DNA from: Bacteroidota bacterium
GTDB taxonomy: Bacteria; Bacteroidota; Bacteroidia; Chitinophagales; Chitinophagaceae
Length of the DNA: 64,000 bases
NCBI GenBank assembly: GCA_023422565.1
Contig: JAFAGR010000032.1
Location: 37,723 to 101,722 of the forward strand
Direction: 5' to 3'
Below, piece by piece: positions 1-7,506 of this stretch. Each line of letters opens with the position of its first letter. Position 1 is the first letter of the stretch. A program made the translations under genes and the position numbers. A model generated the notes under the pieces. It worked only from the letters and a program-made list of their open reading frames with translations. It was not told where the DNA came from and did not search any database.

Positions 1-894
1 GGCAGTATTATTATTCTGAAAGAAATTATTTATAAAAGAGTTTCCTGCAGTTACCGGGGTAGCGGCAAGCCGTGCTCCATTGGTTATGCAGTTTCGAATG
101 GTGTTGCGTTCAAAAAGAATATTTCCTTTTTCAATCTGGAAGCCCTGCACATTATTCTCCAGCACATTGCCGCGGTAGTGATGCCCGTCGCTGCCCGTAA
201 CTGCAACAGCAGCCTGGAAAGCTCCGGTTACATAATTATCAAATATATCTGAGGGGCTATCCAACTGTCCGTCGAAAAATATTCCGTACCGGCTTCCGGA
301 TACATGATTGTTTCTGATCTCGTAACTATGAAGGCGACCCGGTGCATTTGCCCGGGTGGCAATTCCTATTTGGATGGAAAAAATATCCAGCGTGGCACGG
401 GTCATATTATTAAGGATCCGCGTGTTCAATCCCCGGCAGATGATGCCCCATAAATTCGGCGCCACAATATTTATTGTAAATCCATCAACGGTAACGTTGT
501 CTATTGAAGGCGCCACAAAAATTCCGCCTGTGAGAAAACTTTCATTTACGCCACGGTTTACGGGAACCGCGGCAGGGCCTGCGGGAACACCGGCTTTGGC
601 GCCATTAAGCGTAAGTGATTTAATTATGTAAACCGAATCTTCAAAATAATCGCCTGCGTCAACCCAAATGATATCTCCGGCCGAGGCACGGGCGATGGCA
701 GTATCAATTGTGGCAAAAGGTTGCGCTGCCGTACCGGGATTGGCGTCGTTACCCACAGCGCTCGTGTATACATCGCCTGTGGTTGACCCATCGTTCACAT
801 ACCAGTTCTGACTGAAAGCTGTGTGGCAAAATATTACTGATACGAGGGTGCAGATTACTCTGCAGACGCTGCTGCTTGCGTAAATATTCTTCAT
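1..894 (-). CDS. secreted right-handed beta-helix protein (3' end outside window)
   Basis: An open frame of 298 codons runs without a stop from an ATG at 894 off the left edge, so the C-terminus is missing. Residues 1-25 form a signal peptide ending near FSQ. A conserved start of secreted beta-helix proteins follows (WYVNDGS, then NPGTAAQPFATIDTAIARA and GDIIWVDAG), which is the usual opening of pectate-lyase-like/DUF1565 folds. Further on, short N-rich turns recur (ILNNMT, EIRNNHVSG, IFDNYVTG, VLENNVQG, FERNTIRN), the pattern of stacked beta-helix coils. Such proteins in this phylum are usually exported, often by the type IX system, but a sorting domain would lie outside the window. The substrate cannot be told. 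Confidence 0.85.
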   Translation of the reverse strand, partial: MKNIYASSSVCRVICTLVSVIFCHTAFSQNWYVNDGSTTGDVYTSAVGNDANPGTAAQPFATIDTAIARASAGDIIWVDAGDYFEDSVYIIKSLTLNGAKAGVPAGPAAVPVNRGVNESFLTGGIFVAPSIDNVTVDGFTINIVAPNLWGIICRGLNTRILNNMTRATLDIFSIQIGIATRANAPGRLHSYEIRNNHVSGSRYGIFFDGQLDSPSDIFDNYVTGAFQAAVAVTGSDGHHYRGNVLENNVQGFQIEKGNILFERNTIRNCITNGARLAATPVTAGNSFINNFFQNNNTA

Positions 895-1034
895 GCCGAC
901 AAGTTTGGTAGATTCGAAAATGTGTAAAGAGATCAAACTAAAGTTATGAAATTTTCAAATAAAATTAGTTTGTAGTATGATTTTGCCGTTAGTGCCGGCG
1001 ACGGTGCATGATGAACTCTGCTTTCAAATTACCC

Positions 1035-1478
1035 TTACCAGGCGTTCTTTTGCGATTCATTAATTCTTTCCGGTTTGGGCGCCGGAGTTGTTTGCCAATT
1101 ACGGTTATATTTTACAAACATCCATAGCCAGAGCGCTCTCGACAATCGCATGAAGTATGGCTGAAGCACAAGTAATAAGACGCCATTGGTGATGAGCCAG
1201 TAAAAGATCCGGTTGTCTTGCGAAGAAATGCCAATTAATACGGCCCAGGCCACAAAGGTGGCTACGCTAAATGCAACTGTTAGTCCGTAACTCACATAGC
1301 TCGAGCCATAATAGAACCCCGGTTCAAGATCGAAATATTGGCCGCATACCGAACAAGTGTCGGGCATTTTCATAAAGCCTTTCTGGTATGGGTGGGAGTG
1401 AAGAAACATATCCCCTCTCCTGCATCTTGGGCATTTGCAATTGAACACCCGAAAAAAACTGGGTTTAGGAGGTTGCAT
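1035..1478 (-). CDS. DUF983 family membrane protein
   Basis: A 147-residue protein matching the DUF983 family. The N-terminal 50 residues carry two CxxC pairs (CPRC near residue 16 and CSVC near 42), suggesting a zinc ribbon. Two hydrophobic segments follow (about 63-85 and 90-110), then a basic tail. DUF983 genes occur widely in Bacteroidota and Alphaproteobacteria, often near cytochrome oxidase genes, but no reaction is established. It lies 28 bases after the stop of the gene at 1507-1824, so the two are probably co-transcribed. The ATG at 1478 is the natural start. Confidence 0.85.
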   Translation of the reverse strand: MQPPKPSFFRVFNCKCPRCRRGDMFLHSHPYQKGFMKMPDTCSVCGQYFDLEPGFYYGSSYVSYGLTVAFSVATFVAWAVLIGISSQDNRIFYWLITNGVLLLVLQPYFMRLSRALWLWMFVKYNRNWQTTPAPKPERINESQKNAW

Positions 1479-1506
1479 GCATGCAAAGGTACAAAATCAT
1501 TTCCGG

Positions 1507-1824
1507 CTAAACTATTACAGGGAATATCTCCACGAAGTTCTCCGGCTCATCGCGTGAGATAACTGAAAGGTGATCTTTTGGCACATACTTGTACGTTGAA
1601 GCCTTGGCCATGAAAGTGTCCGGCAGGTCTTCAAAGGGCAGGTCAGGGTTTATCAGGTAGATTGTATTCAGTTTGTCACCTACAAGGATCTGAACCTCTG
1701 TATACCTGGTTTTAGTATGCCCGTTCATGTGAAATTTGATCTTTGCCGCAAACCCAACTATACCGTCCGGTTGCATCAAACCAAAATCTCCGATGAATTT
1801 TTGTATGACAGCTCCATTGCTCAT
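1507..1824 (-). CDS. hypothetical protein, 105 aa
   Basis: A small soluble protein I do not recognise. It has no signal peptide, membrane segment or cysteine motif, and its hydrophobic pattern suggests an alternating-strand fold (GIVGFAAKIKFHM, TEVQILVGDKLNTIYLI). It begins with an ATG at 1824 and is followed after 28 bases by the DUF983 gene, so a shared transcript is likely. Codon use is like its neighbours, which supports a real gene. No function is proposed. Confidence 0.65.
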   Translation of the reverse strand: MSNGAVIQKFIGDFGLMQPDGIVGFAAKIKFHMNGHTKTRYTEVQILVGDKLNTIYLINPDLPFEDLPDTFMAKASTYKYVPKDHLSVISRDEPENFVEIFPVIV

Positions 1825-1958
1825 ATATATATAAAACGGTTATTCCAAATTAAAATAAATATGTAACATTTCCAATGTATGCGGCCTTTTTTTCATTTTC
1901 TCCTAAACAAACGGCCTTATACCTTGGCAAAAATTCACGACTTTGCAACTTTGTTGTT

Positions 1959-2660
1959 ATGGCCCAGAAAAAACTGTTTCGGTTCGCGCAGATCAAGACC
2001 TTTCCCAACGTGGTTGAGTACCCTCCCGCGATGCAGAGTGAATGGAATGCCTTTTTTGGAAATAATAATCCTGTTGTGCTTGAGCTTGCCTGCGGAAGGG
2101 GAGAATACACGGTAGGACTGGCTAAACTCCACCCTGATCAGAATTTTATTGGGGTTGATGTGAAGGGCAACCGAATGTATATTGGTGCGAAAACGGCATT
2201 GGATCAGAATTTAAAAAATGCGGCCTTTCTTAGAACGCAGATCGAGATGTTACCTGATTATTTTGCGGAAGGCGAAGTTGCTGAAATCTGGATCACGTTT
2301 CCCGACCCGCAGCTTCGGAAATCAAAAGCGAAAAAGAGGCTAACTCACCCGCGGTTTTTGAGGCTGTATCAAAAGATCCTTCAACCCGGAGGAATTATTC
2401 ATTTAAAAACGGATTCGCCGGTATTGTATGAATTTACCCGTGAGGTGATCAGGCTTTACGGTTGCACCCTTCATAAGTTCAGCGAAAATGTGTATGGCGA
2501 AGAAAAAGTTTCCGATGAACTTCTCATCTCTACGCATTATGAAAAGATGGATATAGCAAAAAGCAACCGCATCCATTATGTTATGTTCTCTCTTCCGGAA
2601 TCCCTTTCGGAAGAAGATGAAACGCTCAAAAAATTCGTTCATGATAAGGAAAAAGGATGA
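1959..2660 (+). CDS. trmB: tRNA (guanine-N7)-methyltransferase
   Basis: A 233-residue SAM-dependent enzyme that makes m7G46 in the tRNA variable loop. The SAM-binding motif LELACGRGEY is near residue 45, and the family signature FPDPQ followed by LRKSKAKKRLTHPRFL is near 115, in the form usual for Bacteroidota. An upstream ATG at 1875 would add 28 poorly conserved residues; the ATG at 1959 (MAQKKLFRF) fits the family start. Possible -7 elements lie just upstream (TACCTTGG at 1920, CAACTTTG at 1946), the second only 5 bases before the ATG. The 3' end overlaps the next gene by 20 bases, so the following small genes are probably translated from the same message. Confidence 0.93.
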   Translation: MAQKKLFRFAQIKTFPNVVEYPPAMQSEWNAFFGNNNPVVLELACGRGEYTVGLAKLHPDQNFIGVDVKGNRMYIGAKTALDQNLKNAAFLRTQIEMLPDYFAEGEVAEIWITFPDPQLRKSKAKKRLTHPRFLRLYQKILQPGGIIHLKTDSPVLYEFTREVIRLYGCTLHKFSENVYGEEKVSDELLISTHYEKMDIAKSNRIHYVMFSLPESLSEEDETLKKFVHDKEKG

Positions 2661-2847
2661 TGGCGATGAACCCTTGTATAACAGCGAAAGCTTTGCCGCT
2701 CTCCCGGCAGCTTACCTATTGGAAAGGGGATACTGTTGCGGCAACGGATGCCTGAACTGTCCTTATGATTATAAGAACGTGCCCTCACCAAGGCGCGAAC
2801 AATTGCTTGAAAAAAGAAAGCAAAAAGGTGAAGAAAAAATCGATTAA
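2641..2847 (+). CDS. DUF5522 family small cysteine protein
   Basis: A 68-residue protein with the signature of DUF5522: GYCCGNGCLNCPY near residues 30-42, giving four closely spaced cysteines likely to bind metal. The ATG at 2641 (MIRKKDD) is preferred; the frame stays open further upstream but would run deep into trmB. It overlaps the trmB end by 20 bases and its own end overlaps the following alkyltransferase-like gene. The role of this family is unknown. The basic C-terminal tail (RREQLLEKRKQKGEEK) may be an RNA or DNA contact, which is inference only. Confidence 0.82.
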   Translation: MIRKKDDGDEPLYNSESFAALPAAYLLERGYCCGNGCLNCPYDYKNVPSPRREQLLEKRKQKGEEKID

Positions 2848-3199
2848 AGATCTGCCGGCTTACAAACCTGAAACGAGGAATTTTTTTCAGGATGTGTATG
2901 ATGTGGCGAGGCAAATTCCAAAGGGCCGTGTTACCTCATACGGAGCAATTGCTTCTTACCTGGGAGCGGCGTCTTCTTCCCGAATGGTAGGATGGGCGAT
3001 GAGTTCTTCGCACCAATGCAAACCCAAGGTACCTGCGCAACGTGTTGTAAATCGCAACGGACATCTCACCGGTAAACTTCATTTTGCATCACCAACACAA
3101 ATGGAAGAACTTCTAAAAAAGGAGGGCGTAATGGTGAAGGATGATGCAGTGGTGAATTTCAAAGAGATATTCTGGGATCCGGCGAAGGAATTGGAATGA
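2828..3199 (+). CDS. MGMT-family alkyltransferase-like (ATL) protein
   Basis: A 123-residue protein with the C-terminal DNA-binding fold of O6-methylguanine-DNA methyltransferase: the entry motif IPKGRVTSYGAIASYLG, the arginine finger region SSRMVGWAM and the active-site loop. In true methyltransferases that loop reads PCHRV; here it reads PAQRVVNRNG, so the acceptor cysteine is alanine and the histidine is glutamine. That is the mark of ATL proteins, which bind alkylated bases and recruit nucleotide-excision repair instead of removing the lesion. A GTG at 2828 (MKKKSIKDL) is chosen as start because homologues begin there; the frame extends upstream to 2765. It overlaps the DUF5522 gene by 20 bases. 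Confidence 0.85.
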   Translation: MKKKSIKDLPAYKPETRNFFQDVYDVARQIPKGRVTSYGAIASYLGAASSSRMVGWAMSSSHQCKPKVPAQRVVNRNGHLTGKLHFASPTQMEELLKKEGVMVKDDAVVNFKEIFWDPAKELE

Positions 3200-3203
3200 A
3201 TTG

Positions 3204-3254
3204 ATGTACGATGTACGAATTACGATGTACGATGTACGATGTACGATTTACGAT
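3204..3254. repeat. short tandem repeat of ATGTACG type
   Basis: Seven imperfect copies of a 7-base unit (ATGTACG, with variants AATTACG and ATTTACG) run directly after the alkyltransferase-like gene stop. It is followed by a second small word repeat, CCAACTACCAACTAAT. No conserved frame crosses it. It resembles the low-complexity intergenic words seen at several other points in this window. Confidence 0.7.
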
Positions 3255-3281
3255 CGAGACGTCGGCACTACCAACTACCAA

Positions 3282-3833
3282 CTAATAATAAGGTTCTATC
3301 ATCCAATAAATAGCCACGCCAGACACAGCCACGTAAAACCATACCGGCCAAGTAATGCGCGCAAGTTTCTTATGGCGTGTATACTCTCCCGTTAGTGCGC
3401 GATATGCGGTGAACAAGATCAGCGGAAGAATTAAACCGGCAAGTGGAATGTGGGTGGCGAGAAGGATATAATAAATGGTTCTTGCCGTATTATTTCCGGG
3501 CGGGTATGAGGTGGGATCGGTGAACAGGTGATGGCAGATATAGCTCATTAAAAACAGAACCGAAAGAACCATTGCACCCAGCATGAGGTTTCGGTGCACG
3601 ATATATTTTTTCTGCTTAACGGCAATCAGTGCAAACAACAAAAAAACAGTAACGGCCGAATTGATCGTTGCGTTCGCAAATGCGAAAAGATGTTCGTCAA
3701 AGGGCAGGCTCACTTCAACAGTGAATCTTCCCAACATCAACACAGCACAAAAAACGATCACGGAAACGACTCCGATAATTACCCGCGCACGTTTGTCATT
3801 CTTCTTCAAAATTGCTTCAGGCAACTCACGCAT
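3282..3833 (-). CDS. DUF420 membrane protein, oxidase-associated
   Basis: A 183-residue integral membrane protein of the DUF420 family with about five transmembrane segments. Conserved histidines sit at the membrane edges (FDEHLFAF, VHRNLML, ICHHLF, THIPLAG), a pattern consistent with heme or copper contact. A Bacillus relative (CtaM) is needed for cytochrome oxidase maturation, which fits this position at the end of the oxidase cluster. The start at 3833 (MRELPEAIL) is chosen; an upstream extension to 3887 lies inside the SCO1 gene. It overlaps the end of SCO1 by 8 bases, so translation is probably coupled. Confidence 0.87.
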   Translation of the reverse strand: MRELPEAILKKNDKRARVIIGVVSVIVFCAVLMLGRFTVEVSLPFDEHLFAFANATINSAVTVFLLFALIAVKQKKYIVHRNLMLGAMVLSVLFLMSYICHHLFTDPTSYPPGNNTARTIYYILLATHIPLAGLILPLILFTAYRALTGEYTRHKKLARITWPVWFYVAVSGVAIYWMIEPYY

Positions 3834-4602
3834 CTCTTTTACCTTTTTTTCGGTTGAATAATAGAAAAACAATAAACAATACGGCAACGCCCGCCAGCAC
3901 AGCAGGGAGTGCAGGGGCGATTATTCTGCTAAGTGACGATTTGCTTCTGTCTCTCTCAAGGCTTAAAGCCGGAATATCCCGGGCAAGCTTTGCGAGCTCC
4001 ACAGTGTCGAAACCACTGTACCAACCACGAACCACACGGTCCCTATCCAGCAGGAAAAAATCTTCGGTATGTATGAAGGCCGTGTCAATTCCGGGATCTG
4101 CAATGTTGGCTTTCATTTCCTGGATGGCAAAATCATAAATCTCCGTTTTGTTTCCGGTGACGAACCACCAGTTATCGTGATTCACATTAAACCTGTCTGA
4201 AAATTTCCGGAGATTGGGCACGCTATCGTGTTCAGGATCCACAGAAACAGAAATGAACTGAACAATGCCGGGGTTCTTCACATAGCTGTCTTGCAACTTC
4301 TTCATGCTACGCGTAAGCCCGGGGCAAACCACGGGGCAACGAGTGAAAACGAAATTCATTACAATCGCTTTCCCTTCGGCGTCGGAAAGTTTCACTTCCC
4401 TTCCCAGTTGGTTGGTGAAGTGCATGTCTTTCACTTTATGCCATAGCGTATCATTTTTTCCATTATCCTTTACGGCTACACTATCATAGAAGTAGCGGCC
4501 CGGGAGATTAGCAGCATCCTTCCCGTAATATTTTATCAACCAGTATCCTAATAATGGAATTAGAAGCGCAACACACAGTGCCAGCAAGCCAGACTTTCTC
4601 AT
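3826..4602 (-). CDS. SCO1/SenC family copper chaperone
   Basis: A 258-residue membrane-anchored thioredoxin-fold protein that delivers copper to the CuA site of cytochrome oxidase. An N-terminal transmembrane anchor (residues 5-25) is followed by the copper-binding motif TRCPVVCP (CxxxC) and the third ligand histidine in FIHTEDFF. A second hydrophobic segment near the C-terminus (about 232-251, ending in NRKKGKRDA) would anchor that end too; an extra C-terminal helix is not part of the minimal SCO fold. The start at 4602 (MRKSG) gives a normal anchor. It follows a terminator-like hairpin and is coupled to DUF420. Confidence 0.92.
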   Translation of the reverse strand: MRKSGLLALCVALLIPLLGYWLIKYYGKDAANLPGRYFYDSVAVKDNGKNDTLWHKVKDMHFTNQLGREVKLSDAEGKAIVMNFVFTRCPVVCPGLTRSMKKLQDSYVKNPGIVQFISVSVDPEHDSVPNLRKFSDRFNVNHDNWWFVTGNKTEIYDFAIQEMKANIADPGIDTAFIHTEDFFLLDRDRVVRGWYSGFDTVELAKLARDIPALSLERDRSKSSLSRIIAPALPAVLAGVAVLFIVFLLFNRKKGKRDA

Positions 4603-4618
4603 AACATCACAAAAGTAA

Positions 4619-4654
4619 AAAACCATCGTTCCAATCAGGCGAAACGATGGTTTT
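4619..4654 (-). terminator. Rho-independent terminator after cytochrome oxidase subunit IV
   Basis: On the minus strand a 12-bp perfect stem (AAAACCATCGTT pairing with AACGATGGTTTT) with a 12-base loop is followed by a T run. It sits between the stop of subunit IV (4679) and the SCO1 start (4602). It could end the main act/cta transcript or reduce expression of the last two genes. Confidence 0.8.
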
Positions 4655-4678
4655 ATTTATTCGGTATAAAAAGTATTC

Positions 4679-5122
4679 CTAATCTTTCTTTCCTTTCTCT
4701 ATCGCGGCCGGAGCAGGCGCTGTTTTTACTTCTTCAATAGTATACGCATTCGTATTACGTAACTTCCTGAAAGAATTACCATCCATCAAAAAGGCAATTA
4801 TGAACCAAATGAACAGCAACAGCGGAACTACGACAGACATGATGAAATTCCTGATCTCATCGCCAAGGTGCATAAATACGGCAACAATGTAGTAAGCCTT
4901 CGCAAGCGTTAGAATGCACACCGCGCCTTTAAAGAACATAACAAGCATTTCGCTCGGGTTCGGCCCTTTGTGAATATTATAAATGGCGAGGCCGATACCT
5001 AATTCAACGATGGTGATCACAGAAAGGATCCAGAAAGTTTTCCAAATTCTCTTCGTGCTGCCGTGATGTTCAACCGGGTATGCAATTTCCGGTGATGGCG
5101 ATATTGAATGATGCTGACTCAT
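4679..5122 (-). CDS. cytochrome c oxidase subunit IV family protein
   Basis: A 147-residue protein of the prokaryotic subunit IV family. Three transmembrane segments are visible (about 29-47, 62-83 and 93-113). The conserved KAYYIVAVFMHLGDE motif of the family lies between the second and third. It has a histidine-rich N-terminus and an alanine/proline-rich tail. It probably stabilises the CuB site or assembly of the aa3 oxidase. It is the last gene before a strong terminator and lies 26 bases downstream of subunit III. Confidence 0.9.
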   Translation of the reverse strand: MSQHHSISPSPEIAYPVEHHGSTKRIWKTFWILSVITIVELGIGLAIYNIHKGPNPSEMLVMFFKGAVCILTLAKAYYIVAVFMHLGDEIRNFIMSVVVPLLLFIWFIIAFLMDGNSFRKLRNTNAYTIEEVKTAPAPAAIEKGKKD

Positions 5123-5148
5123 AGTATTTTTCAGTTATTTCTTTTTTA

Positions 5149-5886
5149 TTAAATCAGATAGAAGCAAAGGAATACAAACACCCACACCAGATCTACAAAG
5201 TGCCAGTAAAGTCCGGCTTTTTCGATCATTTCATAATGCCCGCGCTGATCGAAGTGGCCAAGGCGAACTTTTATGTACATGATGATATTGATGATCACCC
5301 CGCTGAATACGTGGAAGCCGTGAAAGCCGGTGATGCCGAAGAAGAACCCGCCAAACAGCGCAGGGCCCGGCGTGGCTACCATCTGCCCATTGTGCTCAAC
5401 AAGGGGCCCATATGCATTTCTCATTATTGTTGTTGGCCATTGCTCAATCTTGCCATTCACCAATACATCCATTGAACCGGTAAGCATATGCGTCCACTCC
5501 CATGCCTGGCAGGCAAGGAAGGCGATACCCCCGAGAATGGTGAGAATCATATATTTCTCCACCCCTTTGCGGTTCATTTTATGGCCTTCATGTACGGCAA
5601 GTACCATGGTAACCGAACTGAAGATGAGGATGAAGGTCATCAAACTCACGAATGCCAGCGGAAGGTTCGCGTGCCCTGCAAAAGGGAAAGCGTTAAATAC
5701 ATGGTTTGGGTCAGGCCAGTAGTTTGAACTTAAGCGCACCGTGCCGTAGCTGATAAGAAAAGCGCCAAAAGTGAAGGCATCACTCATCAGAAAGTACCAC
5801 ATCATCACCTTTCCGTAACTGGCGTTGTAAGGGCTTTTTCCCCCGCTCCACCATTTTGTTCCCGCAGGAATTGTTCCTGTTGCCAT
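5149..5886 (-). CDS. ctaE: cytochrome c oxidase subunit III
   Basis: A 245-residue membrane protein of the subunit III family. The start MWYFLMSDAFTFGAFLISYG matches the conserved first part of this family, and the C-terminal FHGFHVFSGVIINI and YWHFVDLVWVFVFLCFYLI carry the family hallmarks, including the histidine/glutamate pattern near the lipid cleft. It follows a second, shorter subunit III gene by 42 bases. Subunit III supports proton uptake and protects subunit I from turnover inactivation. Two adjacent subunit III genes are normal in Bacteroidota oxidase clusters. Confidence 0.92.
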   Translation of the reverse strand: MATGTIPAGTKWWSGGKSPYNASYGKVMMWYFLMSDAFTFGAFLISYGTVRLSSNYWPDPNHVFNAFPFAGHANLPLAFVSLMTFILIFSSVTMVLAVHEGHKMNRKGVEKYMILTILGGIAFLACQAWEWTHMLTGSMDVLVNGKIEQWPTTIMRNAYGPLVEHNGQMVATPGPALFGGFFFGITGFHGFHVFSGVIINIIMYIKVRLGHFDQRGHYEMIEKAGLYWHFVDLVWVFVFLCFYLI

Positions 5887-5928
5887 ATTAATTGAGTTCT
5901 AAGTTTTTCAAATCATTTTTTCCGCCGG

Positions 5929-6495
5929 TTACCTGATCATCACCAGAAACACCAGCAGGTATATCCAAAGCAAGTCAACAAAGTGCCAGTAAGTGCCCGC
6001 AAGTTGTACGGGAACCGAGCTGTATACCTTTTGCTTCCTGCTGAATGCTTTCAGCACCATCACTATCAGCGCAACTATTCCGCCGAGTACGTGAAGGGCG
6101 TGAAGCCCAACGATAACGTACAGGAAGGAAACCGAAACGGTTGCATTCACTGTTAAACCCTGGTTCCACATATTGGTGAAACCAATGGTTTGTAAAACCA
6201 TAAATACAATACCAAGCAATGCGGTAAGTAAAAGCAATTGCCTGTAACGCTTCATATGCCTGTCCCGAAAAGCACGGCCGGCAAGTATCATGGTTACGCT
6301 GCTTAATATTATTGCCAAAGAGCTGTACCAGAACGCCACCGGAATCTCAAAACTGATCCAGTTGGCCAGGTTCTTCTTTACGATGAGTGCGCTCGTTAAG
6401 CCGGCGAACATCATCAATATGCTTCCAATACCCATCCACAAGGTAAACTTGTAGGGATGTATCTTATTTCTTTGTTCCAGCGCCACAGTATTCAT
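5929..6495 (-). CDS. cytochrome c oxidase subunit III, second copy
   Basis: A 188-residue subunit III paralogue with five membrane segments. It ends with the family signature LHALHVLGGIVALI and YWHFVDLLWIYLLVFLVMIR. It is shorter than the downstream copy and only loosely similar to it. The ATG at 6495 (MNTVALEQR) is preferred over a TTG three codons earlier. It lies 26 bases after ctaB. Whether both subunits sit in one oxidase or one replaces the other cannot be seen here. Confidence 0.9.
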   Translation of the reverse strand: MNTVALEQRNKIHPYKFTLWMGIGSILMMFAGLTSALIVKKNLANWISFEIPVAFWYSSLAIILSSVTMILAGRAFRDRHMKRYRQLLLLTALLGIVFMVLQTIGFTNMWNQGLTVNATVSVSFLYVIVGLHALHVLGGIVALIVMVLKAFSRKQKVYSSVPVQLAGTYWHFVDLLWIYLLVFLVMIR

Positions 6496-6521
6496 ACTTT
6501 TCAAAATTCGGTTTAGCTGTT

Positions 6522-7457
6522 TTAAAGCTTATTCGCGTACAAGCTTAAGAAAACAACCATTAGATAAATATAACTTCCAAACATTACCATCCGTGCAGAC
6601 TTCTTATCCATCTTCCGGTATAGGTTCACGCTCAAAAGTACCATTGCCAAGTTGCAGATCAGCACTATCCACATACTCACCATTCCGCTCATCGGAAAAT
6701 CTTTTACGCCCGGCAGTTCCATGTGAGGCAGCAAGCCGATAGGTATCATCAACATGCTGTAGATGATAGCCTGCAGCGCCGTGAACTTCGTCGGGCCTTT
6801 ATCGCTTGGCAGGAGTTTAAAACCCGCCTTGCTGTAATCTTCATGCGCTACCCAGGCGATCGCCCAAAAGTGGGGGAACTGCCAAAGGAATTGTATGGAG
6901 AACAGCACCCAACCTCCAATTGAAAATTCATTGGTAGCTGCCACCCAGCCGATAAGGCAGGGCAAGGCACCGGGAACTGCACCTACCAATACCGCAATGC
7001 TGTTCACTTTTTTCAGATAGGTGTATACAAAACCGTACAGAATTAAACTGAACAGCCCTAATGCCGCACTGGTGAAATTGAAAAAATACCAGAGCATCAT
7101 TACACCCGCCGCTGCGCAAACGCCCGCGAAGGTATATCCTTCCTGAACCGACATCCGCTTTGCTGCCACCGGTCTGCTTGAAGTCCGGCGCATCATGGCA
7201 TCGGTTTCCCTTTCAAGCACCTGGTTTATCGCATTGGCAGAGCCGGTAATGAACATGCCTGCAACAAATAATAAAAGAACTGTTGGCAGATGAAATTCAA
7301 CATTGGGTGCGAGAAGGAAGGAGATCACCGAACTGAACACCACCATGAAGCTTAAAGTGAACTTGATCAGTTGAAAATAATCTTTCACTTTGCTCGCCAA
7401 TGCAAATGATGTTGAATTGGCTATGGTATGGTTCCGTTCCTCCATTTCTGCATGCAT
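6522..7457 (-). CDS. ctaB: protoheme IX farnesyltransferase (heme O synthase)
   Basis: A 311-residue UbiA-family prenyltransferase that attaches farnesyl to heme b, giving heme O, the precursor of heme A. The first prenyl-diphosphate motif, NQVLERETDAMMRRT, is near residue 80 and the second conserved loop, AHEDYSKAGFKLLP, is near 215. About nine transmembrane helices follow in the family order. It sits between oxidase subunit I and the subunit III genes, so it is expected to be made with the enzyme that needs its product. A heme A synthase (ctaA) is not in the window. Confidence 0.95.
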   Translation of the reverse strand: MHAEMEERNHTIANSTSFALASKVKDYFQLIKFTLSFMVVFSSVISFLLAPNVEFHLPTVLLLFVAGMFITGSANAINQVLERETDAMMRRTSSRPVAAKRMSVQEGYTFAGVCAAAGVMMLWYFFNFTSAALGLFSLILYGFVYTYLKKVNSIAVLVGAVPGALPCLIGWVAATNEFSIGGWVLFSIQFLWQFPHFWAIAWVAHEDYSKAGFKLLPSDKGPTKFTALQAIIYSMLMIPIGLLPHMELPGVKDFPMSGMVSMWIVLICNLAMVLLSVNLYRKMDKKSARMVMFGSYIYLMVVFLSLYANKL

Positions 7458-7506
7458 GTTTCCTCATCTGCCACGGGAAACAAACCCTTTATTTTAATGA
7501 ACTTAA

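Noticed and set aside
356..631. Plus-strand open frame of 91 codons at the left edge
   Set aside because: It lies opposite the beta-helix gene, whose minus-strand frame is open over the whole 894 bases and has clear motifs.
3201..3395. Open frame starting MMYDVRITMYDVRC
   Set aside because: It is a translation of the ATGTACG tandem repeat running into the 3' end of DUF420, not a gene.
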